Shown in pieces: positions 1-14,010 of a DNA stretch of 64,000 nucleotides. The notes beneath the pieces were generated by a model. It was not told the origin of the DNA. It did no database searches and worked only from the letters and a program-made list of their open reading frames with translations. The stretch covers positions 4,350,972 through 4,414,971 of the forward strand of contig NC_045146.1 in assembly GCF_008831285.2 (NCBI RefSeq), written 5' to 3'. Source of the stretch: Nymphaea colorata. Taxonomy: Eukaryota > Streptophyta > Magnoliopsida > Nymphaeales > Nymphaeaceae. Made by a program: the position numbers and the translations under genes. Every line of letters begins with the position of its first letter. Position 1 is the first letter of the stretch.

Positions 1-75
1 CATGACAGCCCAGAAAGCATAAAATTAAGAAAACAGCTTGAATTAGAAAGAAATACGGCATCACAAGCCACTTAC

Positions 76-3000
76 CATAAAAAATGCAAGAGCACCTCCA
101 ATAATCATGAGCAAGCAGCTTCGAATGATGTGCCGTGAATCATCAAAGTAGCTGCTTTGCTTAAAATGGATCCAAGGATCAAACAATAGTGAGAGTAAGG
201 CAGTGGAAAAAGCCATGATTGGAGCGATATAGCTCATAAAAGTAATAGGATTCTTCAACCCTGAATAACGTCATAAGAGTAGCTCATTATAAAGGAAACA
301 GATGCAATGAATTCTACAAGTAGAAAAAAAAAAGAGAAAGAATTGACACGTACCATATGCTTCTCTCTTCAAGTTGTTGAAATTTTTCAGTTCAAAACAA
401 AGAGAAAAAATGTGATGGTTAGGCTTCAAGGAAGGAAGAAAATTGATAAATGGATACCTAATGGGAGCGTATTGTCAACAACTGTAAAGGGAAAAAAGAA
501 AACAGAACATGGGAGCCGTAATATCAGAAAAGCAGCCCTACAACAGACAAGCTACAAATTAAGGGATAGCCTCTGATTTAAGATCTAAGGTGATTTAAAA
601 TAATTGAGAATCTTAGATCGACAATCGATGAATTTTACAGAACCCACTCCCTCCCCCAATCTGAGGTTTTAGCCCATAAATTAAGATCTCAAATCCTTTT
701 TTTCATATAATGGTAAAATTGTTTATACCGTGGGTCTTACATGAAAATAAAAAGAGTTTTAGATCAATCTCCCCTCTAAGATCGGAAGCTATCAAACACA
801 CCTTACTTTCCCTAAAAGCTTTCAGGAGATCCACCCATGAGGCACAGAAATAATCCCACATTCCAGCAGCTATCCGTATCCATATCGAAGGTTACGTGGT
901 TCTTGGAAAATCCAGGTAAATCAAGCGTCATACGGAATAGTATAGGATTAAATAAATCCGTTTTGTTGGAACAACATGTTCTCATTATCAAACACCGGAC
1001 TAGTAAACGCATTGAGATGAACCCATCCTCCCTCGCTCTCTCGTACGTGCGTAGGTTCTCTCTCTCTCTCGCCCCCTCTGTCTCTCTCCCCCTCTCTCTC
1101 ACATCGCGGTTTGCGTACCGCAGAGAGCAGCTCTCCTCTTCTGCCGTCCACAGTGTCTTTTTCTTCACTTGCGTCTTTTCCTTTTGCCAACTAGAATTGC
1201 TATTGACTCCACGTCCACTTCCACCGTTTTGTGCCCTCCTCTTTTCCGCCTTCTACAACAGATCCTGGTATGCGTATTCGTTTCGTCAATCACCCTTCAC
1301 AAAAGCAAAAGGAGGTTCAAGGCCATCTCCCTCTCTCTCCCAACAGGCAAAGGTGAGCCGCAAGCACTTCATCCCAAGCATCACTAGACCTGTCATATAG
1401 AATGCATGTTTGTGCTTTTTTTTTTCAAGAGCGGTTGCTGGAAGAGAACTGGCGCCTTAATCCGACTTTTTTCATGTACACCAAATGTTTGTCAGAATTT
1501 CCCGAAAGGCAACTGCTGTGAATATAACATTTGCAAATGCCCTGGCTTTGTCCTCATCATGCTCTGGCTTCTATTTTTGCCTTTGCATGTCATTTAGGTC
1601 CAGTGATGTTTAGGGATGAAGTGCTTGCAGCTCACCTCAGGTTTTTTGCCCTTCAGTTAGAGCAGGTAATGTAGTTTAAACTTGGTTATAAAACAAATAC
1701 ATTTCCCTGTGACAGGAGATCACCAAGATCATGAATGTGAAACTTGCCATTACATGTGTCATTTTTGTTACTCTATTCTGTTTTCTTTGATGCAGCTGTG
1801 GCCTTACAAGCGACGTAGCTTTTTAGAATTGTCAATTGATGTCTCTAGTGTGGTATCAGTTGCCTTTTGGTATTAGAAGCAATGTAAGTTTGTTAACGTT
1901 TGCCTTCGCTTAATTAATTAGGTAACAAGTCTGAGTTATCATTGAAAGGGTGCATGTTTGGTAGCATCATCCATTGATGGTACCATTCGCATTGGAGAAC
2001 TTGACATAAAAGAGGAACCCACCTTTTTACTGTAGCTTTAATCTATTGAGGTTCCACGTAAAATCCATGTAAGAATGATCATTCCAATATAAGATAACTT
2101 GATAATTACTTAATTAGAGAGACCTTCTATATCATTTTATGAATCTTTTTTGCAGTTAGATTTTAGTTTCGAGTTATTTGACACTTGAATTGCTATCCAT
2201 ACTTCAACATAAAGAGCTAGAAAATCAAGCATGAATTAGCACATGCATTCAAACTGGAATTGGATAGATCCTTCGATACATTATTTGTCAACCAATTTGC
2301 TTCACACAACTATAAAAGATTTTCCTCATAAAACGTCCCACATAAGTGGTTGAGATCAAGTAACTATTATTTTACACATATTGATCTCGTTCTGTTCATA
2401 CTTTACCATAGGACTACATAAGCCTTTACATGTTAATGGGATGTCATTAGAGAATCAGAAACCTCTAAATAAAGCATCGGTTGTAACCTAGTCGAATAAC
2501 TTGCCTTGGCTACCAATGTAATTGCTGCTACATTTCTAGTATGAAAGCTTCATTGATCCTATCATTTGTTTAAAAGAGTGCTCTGGGAGTCTAGAAATGT
2601 TGTTCTTGTTCGGTTAATATTGTGCATAGACATGTTTGGGGCTATACAATTGTTTACCTAGCAGTAAGAGTTTTTTCTCTTTTAGTACGATTGCATGTGC
2701 ACATTATAACATCCCATATGTATAAGAATGACTTGGGAAATAATCATATAGGCAAAAAATTGAAAGAGAATGATGCTCATATATGCCTAAGCGAACTACT
2801 TTCTTCTATCCAAGCTTGGAACCTTTAGGTGTCAAACAAAAACAGATGGTGAGGTGGGTTGATAGCTATGGAGCTGGGTGCATGGGTTAGCTGCAGTCTA
2901 AGTAAATTTATTCATTACCAAAGTGATGCTTAATTCTAGTGCCTATAGTCCGACATCTGATGAGATGTATTCCTCAGAGAGAGGACAAAATTTAACATAT

Positions 3001-6000
3001 CGTGTGTAGCAATGGGTAGGGAATAGCATATTTAAGAAATTTGAGTGAAAAGTTAATGTTTCCCATATACGAAAAAGTCTAATTACTAGCTTGAATCCTG
3101 GTTCATATCCTTTTCAAGTGTTAAAAGAAATTAAGCTAGGGAGTGGGTTGAGTGCCATTAAGTCAATGCTTAGCAATTCTGGATCAGGTCATTTCACACC
3201 TTGCAACTTTCAGTTTGATAGACCAACTCTTCTACCCCTCCAAAGAGTCTAGCCTATGACAATCTGGCCTCAAAACAATTGAGATAAAGATCATGTCACT
3301 CAAAAGGTTGAGTTTCTCTATTGCAGAACAATCTACGACCAGTCAACCACACATATGACCAGCAATAAGTATATTATATACAATAATAGAAGGTTCGAGG
3401 GATCATAACATGCTTCTCACTACAAATCATAAAAAAAAAAATGAATTCGAAAAACAAGAAAAGAAACAATAAGAAAGCACTCCTGCAGCATTATGCTGTA
3501 TAAAGTAAACATTTGGGTTCAAACTAATATATGTTATAAAACAGAATCAAATCGAGAAGTGGGAAAAGAAAAAGTAGAACATAGTACCTGTAATAGAATT
3601 TGAGTCATTGACCAACGAAATCCTGACATAACAGCAGCAAGCATAACAAACAAAAACCCTTGGAATGCAAACTCTGTCTCTTTGGCTACTGCATGTCCAC
3701 AAAAGTTGTATAAGAGTCAAAAGATAATCTCAAAATAGCATGAGGAAGATCAAAAGTAGAATCTTTCAATAACTAACGAGGTGCTAACAACGGCTAATGC
3801 TTAAACAAATAAAGTAATAGAAGTTCTTCAGCCAAAATAATGTTTTATTCTAGGGAAAAAATACAAAACTAAGATATGCTTCTGGTAATTTTTCAACTAT
3901 ATAACCAAAGTTATGCTTAGGGTGCAAGCTTCCTTTATCATTAAGCTTTCTTTCAACTGCTACATTTTCTAACATTTTATTTGCAGTTATCTGACTCATT
4001 GTAGATGGTTTTGTACATTTTAAGCATGAGGCTAATTAAACTTGTTCACCATGTCAGTTGATGTTTATCTAGGAAAATACAGACTTGTGTAATCTAAAAT
4101 AACCAATCTTCTCAAAGAAGCCATCCTCCCACAAAACAAGTTTCTTGTCAACCCATGCCACATCATACTGTTCTATTCATGATCCAATTGTAGGTAAGTA
4201 GTATGGAACATAGTTAATGCAATTGGAATTGTACCAAAAACTTTGTTTCAAACATTTTTGCAGAATTTTATGGTGAGTAAAATCTCAAAGCAAACATTTT
4301 ATAGCTGGAATAGACCATCTGAATGTAAATTATCAACTCCCTAAAGAGGCATAAGGACTTAGCTAGCTAATTACAAAATCAACACCTCATAAAGCTAGAA
4401 CAGAAAAAAGCTGGCTGAAGGATTGTATATCAAAAAGCCAAAACTGATGTACCTCGTCCAAACTAAAACCAACTACATTTTTCACATGCTTCCACTAAAT
4501 TTAACATGAGAGCTAATTACCTGAAAGATTTACTTCTTTTTAATAGAAAAAACCAATTTGTATGGGTGATGCTTATCAAAGAAGCAAAAAAGCAGAAAGG
4601 TACATGACCTCCTGAAAGATTTTAATGTATGGAACAAGAGCAATATGTAGGTTTCACAAAAGCATTTTATGGAGTGATTGTTATGGCAAGGAACGAAGAA
4701 CAAAATTGTGATAAGTTGATAGGGGGAATACTTGTGTTTTAGCTAGTTGTAAATGTAATAAAGGTCAACAAAGAATAAAGAGATCACCATTGCGACACTG
4801 ACATTGCTTTGACAGTTCAAAATTGTTATGGTGAAAAGCAAGAAAGAGAAACCCATAAGGCCATAACATGCTACCTCACTACAATGGTATCTTTTTTTGA
4901 AGAAGTCAAATAAGCATGAGTTGCATATCGACAACAAAACTGTCTGACCTGTTAAGAGGACTCCAGTAGAGATTATGAATATGATCCCCAAAAGTTTAAG
5001 GCTTGGAGCTTCCAACCTTAAAAAACTAACAAAATTTTAGAGCACTAACATCTATAACAATAACCTTAATGAAGACATATATAGATATTTATCTAATGAA
5101 GCATGCAAACAAAGTGAATAGATCTAGTAAATCTTAAATTGATCTCATGCAAACAAAAAGCAAGTTTTATCACATGAAAATTATTAGAGTTGCAGTTTCA
5201 TTACTTATGAACTAAAGCAACACATGCCATACATAGTCACTTTATTCCAGTGACTATAAGATATGTATCAGCATAGCTTTAAAAGTAGGGTCGTCGATTG
5301 AATTAATTTAGCTTTCATTGGTGTTGAATCTTCAATAAAACTTCAAAAAATCAAAGTAAATAGAAATTTTAAGTGAAATGACAAGCATCTAATGTTGAAC
5401 AGAAAAATAAAAACCGCTTTCAGCCGTGGAGTGTGGAGCAAGCATATGAGAACCACTATTATACACTGCTGTCAGACAATGTTATCTGAACACAATAGGA
5501 CTAAATTCAATTGACTCTTCCAAACTTCAAAGTAACCATACCTAAATAACTAAATGAGATGAAAGTCATTTCATATAATATAACGAAGTTGAAGATGTCA
5601 GATGGTGTAGGGAAAGACATTGAAGGCCAGATGAGAGTGCAATTGTGAAAGAAATGGCACTTACTTGAAGGAAAAAGCAAATAGAAGGAGAAATACTGGA
5701 GATGCAGATTTACACTGTACAACATGAAGAAGCAAGATGTAAGTCCTACTTACAATATCGTATTATGTTAAAGAAAGCTGATATGAAAAAGTGCCTGAGA
5801 GGTATGTCACCATTGTAGCAAATGTCACAGATATGAAAACAAGAGATGCATTGCTCAAATTTATGTCCAGTGCAGTTCCAAGAGCAGTTGGCACGACTAG
5901 AGAAAAGATGAAAAAGAAAAAAGGTTCAGTAGTGGGCGAGAAATCGAACCTAACAAAGTCTACATGATAAAAAAATTATGCAGATCATTGGTGCTTTTAG

Positions 6001-7782
6001 CCAACTTATCATGACTTGAAGTTGACTATAAGTTTTAACAAATTGACTTGCCAGCTTACTATTTCTGTTCCTATCAATAAAAAAGGTGGCTATCTACCAA
6101 TCCTCTTTTCCTTGATGAATGGTTAAAAACCTAAAATACTTTTATGACTAAAGCCCGATAGTCGTCTTCATAAATACATGGACCACAAAGTAGACCTGAG
6201 TATGTATGCTTAATCATAGCTCCTATAGACAACAGGCAATGAACAAAATTTCCTGGTTTCGACTATTGACTAAGCCATAGAATGTAAAGATTTACTACAA
6301 AATCACATTCAAGTTTTGAACTTAATGCATCAAATATCAAGGAGCAATCTGAAACAAAGGAAGCCCCTATTATCATCACATATCAAGGAGCAATCTGAAT
6401 GGAATTGAAGCCTAATTTTACAATAGTGAAAACTTTCAGCCAGCCAGTCAATTTTAGTGGAAATAAATATAAAAAAATGTACATGACATGCACCTCAATT
6501 GATAAAATTTTCAAAATTGAAGATTGCAACTTCAACATGTTCATGCAGCTTTTCTCGTAGCACGAATTGCTTGATTCAACAAATTTGCCAAACATCCAGT
6601 CAGGCTTCTCTGTTTGGACCCGGACAAAAAAACAAAGTTTATAGAGCAATTTCCTAGTAGTATAGAGCTTCCAAGTTTCCAGCAACGTGTTGGCACTTAA
6701 TAAAGAAAGAGTTTTCTGTCATTTGCCTTGAAAGTAAGATAAAAGCAAACCACAATTGCTGATTTCTTGTTTCATGGGAACAGGAAAAGCTAAACTTCTC
6801 AAAAGAAAAAGGAAAAAGAGTTATTGCTCTGCAGAGAAAATAAGAAGATGAAAAGAAATGCTACTGTATGGTCATTACCCCTTAGGAAGTAGTTCCTCCA
6901 AGACATGACTTCACTTGCTTCAAATCTTTGAGACCAGAACCACATAATAGCCTTCGATAAAAGAGCTTGCATTGTAAAATGAACTGTATTCATCAGCAAG
7001 GGAGCTGGGAATTTTCCCAAGTGGTCTCCCAAAAGTGACTTGTTATATCTGCCCAATAGTTTTCTTATTAAGTTCATGACTTCATAAAAAAACTAATACA
7101 GAAGTATTTAATCTTTCACTCACACTGTCAAGCATGTGCTGGAAGTATACCATATAAGTGTAAAAAATAATGTCCTGAGCAACAATGTTGCAGAAATACA
7201 GCGCTGATCCTTTGGTTTCGGTTGAATCAAACATTCTACATTATCATCCTCAGTCGTGACTTCACGAAAACTCCTATCTTTAGGAGATGAAACCCGGCCT
7301 GGCACGCTGCCATTTTCATGCTCAACAAGAAACGGAGAGAAATTTTCTCCGCTTCCAGCAGAATCTTCATGATTGCGCGGCAAACTGACATCTTCTCCGT
7401 TTCCGGTACTATCTTCACGAATGCAGGGCGAATCATTTCCCGCGTCTTCATCATAGAGATGAACATTTCTATGGCGAAAACTGTTCGATCTGTTCAATAA
7501 GTGACCGATCTTAGCTGAACTGTTCCCCTCTCTATCCATGACCCCATTGTCAGCCCCATCGATCTGAACTATGGGCAGCTCAAAATCTCCATCCTCCCCC
7601 CCATTCCTCGAACTACTGTTCAAGCTATCAATCCCAACTTCACTGTACCACCTCGAGAAGGAAGGCTCCCTCCGAAGAACTGGGATCTTCCTAATTCCTT
7701 TATCTTCACCGCCTCCAATCTTGTTCAATACCGCCAGACCACCTTCTTCCTTTGCCATCTCCAAGTTTTTAACGTAGACCAA
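76..7782 (-). CDS. Sugar-phosphate/phosphate translocator-like protein (At1g06470-type, DMT/TPT superfamily), 3' end beyond window
   Basis: Seen: eight in-frame exons on the minus strand at 7124-7782, 6879-7048, 5811-5896, 5665-5714, 4949-5016, 3588-3688, 354-366 and 76-260. All have GT donors and AG acceptors and their phases agree. Exon 1 codes a long acidic, Ser/Asn-rich N-terminal region of about 200 residues, then the first membrane span (LLLRTLFFTLIWY). Exon 2 carries the family signature YNKSLLGDHLGKFPAPLL. Later exons code further hydrophobic spans (FLLLFAF, GIIFIISTGVLLT, FLFVMLAAVMSGF, MSYIAPIMAFSTALLSLLF). Family knowledge: these are multi-span solute exchangers of plastid, Golgi or ER membranes; the substrate of this branch is not well defined. 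Start: the ATG at 7782 or the one at 7758 are both possible. The last exon seen ends in a clean donor at 71-75, so the C-terminal spans lie left of the window. An AG just upstream of the start (about 7795) suggests a 5'UTR intron. Confidence 0.9.
367..3587 (-). other. 3.2-kb intron of the translocator gene
   Basis: This lies between the exon ending at 3588 and the 13-nt micro-exon at 354-366. It is AT-rich, with a CT-rich stretch at about 1050-1105. Several short open frames occur (for example 837-1400 on the plus strand), but none resembles a protein family and they overlap low-complexity sequence. No gene is supported inside it. Confidence 0.7.
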
Positions 7783-9513
7783 CTATTCTATTATCTGAAA
7801 CGATCAAAAAAATAGATTAAATAGATCAAAGTATCCCATTCTTGCCAATACACTCTTAGAATCAATAATTCCTTCGCCAGGAAACGGTCATTCAATTGAT
7901 TTCAACCAGAGAACGTGCATTCCTACATCAAGAGTCGTTCCACAGAAACAGAAACAGTCTCACCAACAGAACCGAAACCGCAGCACCAGCTTCTGAATTC
8001 TCATTCAAAAAGAAGAAAAAGCCAAATCTGTAGAGGAACATAGTGGATTGATCATACCGCTAAGAAAGAGAACAAAGAGCATCAAAATCAATGAGAAAAA
8101 GTAGTCAGGATCGATCCAGAACGAGTCAAAATCGCTCTTGTTCGCGTATCCTTTAATCCACCAATCAAGCTTTTACTGGAAGGAGCGCAAACAAAAATCG
8201 AATTGTGTTGCAAAGGTCAGAATTGTCCGTGATCGTCGGCATGCATTGATTATTAGGTCGCATGTTCATGTTCTGGATCATGGGAGAGAGAGGGAAGGAG
8301 ATCTAATGCGTGATAGTCGGGGTGTTCCCGTTACGTTCCCTTCACTCGCCGCTTTGACGGATTCGTGCATGCTATCCCTCATTCACAGAGCAACGTCCTT
8401 AAATTATAAGTCATGAACTTCATGAATTGAGACGACTTATGACATTGGTTCGACTCAGATCCCTCATTCCTTCTGCTTTTAAGGTTTTATTCAGCATTAG
8501 TGATGGTAGCTGTATACCCTTCAATATCTCACGTATAGCATTTAGGAGAATCTAATTAGAGACTTGCTTCTGCATAGACCTCACCCGCTATTCTCCTTAA
8601 AGCGATTCTTTATTTAGCATTTTAATCTTCCAACCCATGATTTCCTTGAAAATTACTCTTACTTTCGGTGGACGTGCCGAGGCAGTCGTTGGACCTCAAT
8701 GCTGTCAGAGATGGCCGGAATGGCGTTGCAAGCGGTCACAAAATTATAATATGTAAAGGTAACGCTAGAATATGCTAAATGCTTCTCAGTTAGACATGAA
8801 TTTAGTAAAAGCTTGTTTTTGAGACGAGAGTTTGATAAGAACAATTATAAAGTTATAAAATACTTTTTTTATGGACAAGTGTGCTCCTTCGATATAAATC
8901 TCCAACATTAATAACCTTCATCAAGGTGCAATCAAGCCGGTTTTCTGGTAGCGAGCAGCACAGCGAGAGAGGGGGCAGTGTGTTGCCTCTTGTGGTTTTC
9001 GGATTTGAGCGATTTTGTTGAGTGTGTCCCCTCACATGAATGTTACAGCATACTCTGCTAGTTTTTTGTTGGTGTGAGTCCTTGTCCTGTATGCTATTTT
9101 TGCCCTGTTGACAATGAACTCTTATTTTAGGTTGTGATTAGTTTGTGTATATATTCGTTGAATTTTAATTAAAGGATAGGTAGCCTGATCCCAGCGAACT
9201 TTCATTGGGAGTTGCAATCAAGCTGTAGCCGAGCCTCGACACCAACTCCGAGATAAATTACTAAAGTACAAAACTTTAACAGGCAAGCGAGTTTATTTGA
9301 ACTACCCATACTAGTAGGTGATGACTATAACTTATAATCTGCTGATGGAGAGAGAGGAGAAAGAATATTGGGGTTCTTTAGCCAGACTACTTAGCCAACA
9401 TGAATGCATGGGGCTGACCGTTTAGAATGTGCGAGCGCTGACATAGCAAAAATTAAACGACATGATGACATGCAAAATATGCACTAGTAACTCGTAGATA
9501 GTTGTTAAGGGTG
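7783..9513. other. 5' leader/promoter region of the translocator gene and intergenic DNA
   Basis: The part next to 7783 probably holds the 5'UTR of the minus-strand translocator gene. A possible UTR donor lies near 8058 and an acceptor near 7795 (minus strand). The rest up to the copia insertion at 9514 shows no coding signal beyond short chance frames. No promoter element could be placed with confidence. Confidence 0.4.
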
Positions 9514-9518
9514 TTTGG

Positions 9519-9760
9519 TATTGGATGGTAAAGATTAGGGAAAGAGCGACCAAATAGAAAGAACTTTTATTTCTTATTGTATAAGGATTTCCCAACGTAA
9601 GGTATTTATACACAATCAAAGGTTTATCTCATCTATTCACATGTATTTACAACAGAATAATAGATATGGCAAGATATAGGATCACGACCCAATCTGATTC
9701 CTGAAATCAGGATGTTGCTGATCCTGTGATGCTTATCCAAACATTGTCTAACGTCTAATA
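9519..9760 (-). repeat. 3' LTR of the 9.5-14.2 kb copia element
   Basis: It begins TATTGGATGG and ends GTCTAATA on the plus strand, so in element orientation it runs TATTAGAC...CCAATA. It matches the right LTR over its whole length, except for an extra segment of about 8 bp near 9640. It is followed on the right by CTCCCCCTCAA, the complement of a polypurine tract. Confidence 0.93.
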
Positions 9761-9772
9761 CTCCCCCTCAAG
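9761..9772 (-). other. Polypurine tract of the copia element
   Basis: The minus strand reads TTGAGGGGGAG directly before the 3' LTR, the expected site for plus-strand DNA priming during reverse transcription. Confidence 0.8.
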
Positions 9773-12700
9773 TTGGTGCTCTAGGATCTAGGAGGCCTAG
9801 CTTGCTTCTTAATTTGATAAACGCATCTTTACCTAAAGCCTTAGTGAAAATGTCAGCAACTTGATTTTGAGTCTCCACATGTTTGGTATGAATTTCTCCA
9901 TTCTGAATCATTTCCCTTGTAACATGACAATCAATTTCTATATGCTTGGTCCTTTCATGAGATACGGGATTTGCGGATATGTGAAGTGCTGCCAAATTGT
10001 CACAATATAATTTCATTGGTTGTTGATGTTTGATTCCAAGATCAATTAATAAATACATTATTTAAAACATCTTGCATGTCGTTAGGGCCATTGACCTGTA
10101 GTCAGCTTCTGCCGATGACCTAGAAATGGTGGTTTGCTTCTTTACTTTCCATGATATTGGATTCTCTCCAATAAAAATGCAAAAGTCTGAAGTGGATCTT
10201 TATGTCATTGGGCAGATGGCTCAATCCGAGTCACAATAAGCTTTGACACAAATTTTACTAGATGAAGACAAAAATATACCACAGCTTGGCATGGATTTCA
10301 TGTACCGAAGAATTATAAAAGCTACATCTTGATGCATGTTGCTAGGTTGTGACATAAACTGACTTAGCAAGTGGATGTTGTGTAGGATGTTGGGCCATGT
10401 GATGGTGAGATAAACAAGTCGTCTAATCAATTTTTTGTAAAATGTGGGATCTTTCAATGGCTGGCCTGCTTCATCATCAGCTTTTCAAATGTTGTTCCAT
10501 GGGGGTCTTGCTGAGTTTGGACCACTATACCCAGTCTCACTAAGAATGTCCATGTTGTATTTTCTTTGAGATAAGAATATGTCTTGTTTGGAATGGCCAA
10601 CTTCAATACCCAAAAGGTATTTTAATGTGTCCAAATCTTTTAGCCGAAAATTTGTTGTTGATGACAGACTTTAATTTTGTAATGTTCTTTTGATTGCCTC
10701 CTACAATTATTATGTCATCCACATACACTATAATAAAGGTATTGGTATGGGCAGTTATGTTAGAGAATAACAAATAGTTTGCCTTTGACGGAGTGAAACT
10801 TAGTTGTATTAAGGTCTCAGTAAGTTTGAAGAACCAATTACGAGATGATTGCTTGAGCCCATATAATGACTTTTTGGCCGACATACCTTGTGCTCCCCCT
10901 GTCGGGTAAAACTGGAGGTACAGTCATGTATACTTTTTCGGAGAGGTCACCATGTAAGAAGGCATTATTGACCTCAACTTGGAATAGACTCCACCCTTTG
11001 ATTTGGCAATAGACAAGAGACATTGTGACTTTAGCAACTGGTGAGAAAGTCTTCATGTAGTCGACACCCTCTGTTTAAGTATAACCTTTGGTGACAAGGC
11101 AGGCCTTATGGCGCACAATGGTGTCATCAGCATGGTATTTGAGTTTATTTACTCATTTGCATCCAATGGAGTGTTTGTTGGGAGGTAAATCAATGATGTC
11201 CCAAGTGGAGTTCTCTTCGAGTGCACGAACTTCAACCGACATAGCATCACGCCATTCTGGAAATTGCATCGCCTCGTGGAAGGATGATGGTTTGTGATGA
11301 TGGAGAAGAGAAGTGAAGAAAGCTTGATAATTAGGAGAAAAATGTTGAAGATGAAGGTAGTTGGCGATGGGGTACCTGGTGCCTTTTGTAGATGCTGACG
11401 CCAATTCGGATGATTGAGTTGGATGAATGGAGTAGCATTGGAAGTCTTTGAGGTGTGAAGGCGGCGCACATACCCTGGTTGATCGCCGTAAGTGTGCGGC
11501 AACATCAGGCTGGACGTCGGCAGAGGCTGGTTGGGTAGGTATAGGTGATGTGGGCTGATATTTAGTAGTCGTGGTAGGAGGGTCTTTAGTAGGAATTGGG
11601 TTATTAGGGTATACATATTCAAGAGGCTCATGGATAGGGTGAGGTATTACAACAGTCACTATGGGTGTCCTTCATATTGTGAAAATGAAAGGTATCTTCA
11701 AAAAATTTAACATCACGGCTCGTAAAAATTTCTTGATTATTGAGGTCATATAATTTATAAGCATTTTGGCCAAAAAGATATCCTATAAAAATGCATTTGC
11801 GAGAACGTGAGTCAAACTTATGAGATTTGCCAATGTTATATGCATAGCATAAACATCCAAAGACTAGAAGATGCTCATACTTAGGTTTCTTTTCATAAAG
11901 AGTCTCGTAAGGAGTTTTGCCATGTAATGGTTGGGTAAGTAACCGCTTTAGCAAGTAAGCTACAGATAAAATACAATCTTCCCAAAACTTTATAGGAAGT
12001 CCAGCTTGAAAACGAAGGGCACAAGCAATGTTCAATAAATCCTTGTGCCTATGTTCCACCACTCCATTGTGTTGTGGGGTGGCAAAGTAATAGTGTTGGC
12101 GCTCTATCCCTTTATTATGCAACAATTTTTTCATGTGGGATGAAAAAAACTCAGTCCCATGGTCACTGCAAATTTATTTAACGATTGTAGAAAATTGATT
12201 TTCTATGAGGTTAAGGAATTTTTCAATGTAAAAATATGTTTCTGATTTTTAGCGCATAAGAAAAACCTAGGTGCAACAGGAAAAATTGTCCACAATAGTA
12301 AGAAAGTAATGGGTGCCCAATAGTTTTGGTGTTTGATAGCCTCTCTATATGTCAAAATGAACCAATTGAAAGATGTCAGTAATGGAAATAGAACTATTTG
12401 GAAATGGTAAATGTGTTTGTTTGGCAAGGTAACATGTAGAACAATGTTCATGCGTGTGAGAAGAATTAAAGAAATTAAAAATAGCCTTCAATCGGGGAAA
12501 AGAGGGGTGACCAAGTCGAAGATGCCAGAGATTAGCTGGTCTGACGAAGCAGTAGCAGCACGCGGTTCCTCACCCTTAAGGACGTATAGTCCATTTTCCA
12601 TTCTACCCTTCCCAAACATCTTCATCGAGTGTCGGTCCTGAATAGTGCAAGAATCATTATCAAATATAACTCAACATTGATTTTCATTGACAAGTTTAGG

Positions 12701-13930
12701 CACTCATATAAGGTTAAAAGTAAAAAAAGGAACACAAGGAACATTATGTAAAGTAATGGAGGGGTTTAAGTGAATCTGACTGACATGTGTGATAGGTGTA
12801 GAAGAACCATGAGGAAGCTTGACCGGATTCGATTTAACTAGGGAAGGAGGAATAAGACTGCATAGTGAATTGGTGATATGGTGCATAGCACCAGTATCGA
12901 CTATCCAAGTTTGGGAATTAGTTTGACAAGAAAGTGATAGGGTGGCAGTACCTATGAGATTGACTTCGGGAGTCTTGGAATCCATGAATTCCATAAATTG
13001 TTGGAAGAGGTCTGAATTGAAGGAAGCGGGTTGTTCTGGTAGTTTGATAGGGGTGCCGAGAGATGCAATATCATTGGAAGATGAGTTTGCTTGTGGTCGT
13101 TGTGATTGAGCACTAAAGATTTTCTTCTTAGCAAAGCCGTGTAGATGATAGCACCGATCCTTAGTGTGGCCTAATCAGCCACAATGGTCACATTGGGGTC
13201 TAGTGTAGCCCTTGAATCTAACGGCATTATCATGACTTGCATCTTGGCATTTTATGGCAGCTGCCGCTGGAGTGGAATATGAAGCTCTTGTTGCTTTTCT
13301 TCTTTGACTAATAATGCATAAGCCTTGGAGGTGTCGGGCATTGGTTCCATAAGAAGTATTTGGCTGCGGATAGAGCCATAACTTTCATTCAAGCCCATCA
13401 AGAACTGAATTAGTCTGTCATGTTCTTGTATCTCATTCAACTTTTTTATCACTCCATAATCACATATCAGTAGAGTGACATATGCATCATATTCATCCCA
13501 TAAACATTTGATTTTGTGTATAATAGATGCTTATAGGAGATTGACCTTGTTTGCAGTTGATGATTTGTTGTGGAATTTGATATAAGCGATGAGCATTGGA
13601 CTTTGTGAATTTGATTTTTAGCTCCTTCCAAACGAAAGCATCTTCTTTGGCATATACGACTGTTGTTATCAACGACTTATGAATGGCATTGAGCAGCCGG
13701 GAGAGATCCATGTTATTGCATCTTTGCCAAGAGATAATGAAAGATGACGGGGATGTGGATTTTGGTATGGAGCCATCGACAAAACCCAACTTATTCTTTG
13801 CTAAGAGAGTCATGGTCATGGCACGCCTCTACGTTTCATAGTTGTTGCCAGTGAGAGGTTGAGAAACAAGGCAAGCACCGGGATTGTTAGAATGATGGAG
13901 GTAAAAAGGATTGTCTTCTTGGGCAGTCAT
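9768..13930 (-). pseudogene. Copia gag-pol polyprotein, broken
   Basis: Minus-strand fragments in order: gag start ATG at 13930, with an in-frame TAG soon after; a gag core at about 13252-13819; a CCHC zinc knuckle near 13134-13200, interrupted by TGA; protease at 12704-12994 with the DTGA active-site motif; integrase at about 11628-12180 with DHGTEF and the NGVVEHRH catalytic glutamate region; RT at about 10603-11056 with YVDD; RNase H at 9768-10058 ending in the usual ADIFTKAL segment. The fragments lie in different frames with several stops, so no single polyprotein can be made. It stands apart from host genes and is a typical decayed retroelement. Confidence 0.9.
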
Positions 13931-13997
13931 CTCTGATCTGGAAGAGGGCCCGATAGCTCCTTGAGTTTATGCCATTGATGGGGCTTAGGCTCCCTTT

Positions 13998-14010
13998 GGC
14001 CCTGATACCA
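13998..14010 (-). other. Primer binding site (initiator tRNA-Met type)
   Basis: The minus strand reads TGGTATCAGGGCC immediately inside the 5' LTR. It differs from the usual plant copia site TGGTATCAGAGCC by one base. Direct contact with the LTR end fixes that LTR boundary at 14011. Confidence 0.88.

Noticed and set aside
837-1400. 187-codon plus-strand open frame
   Set aside because: It lies in the 3.2-kb translocator intron, crosses CT-rich low-complexity DNA, is shadowed by opposite-strand frames, and resembles no protein.
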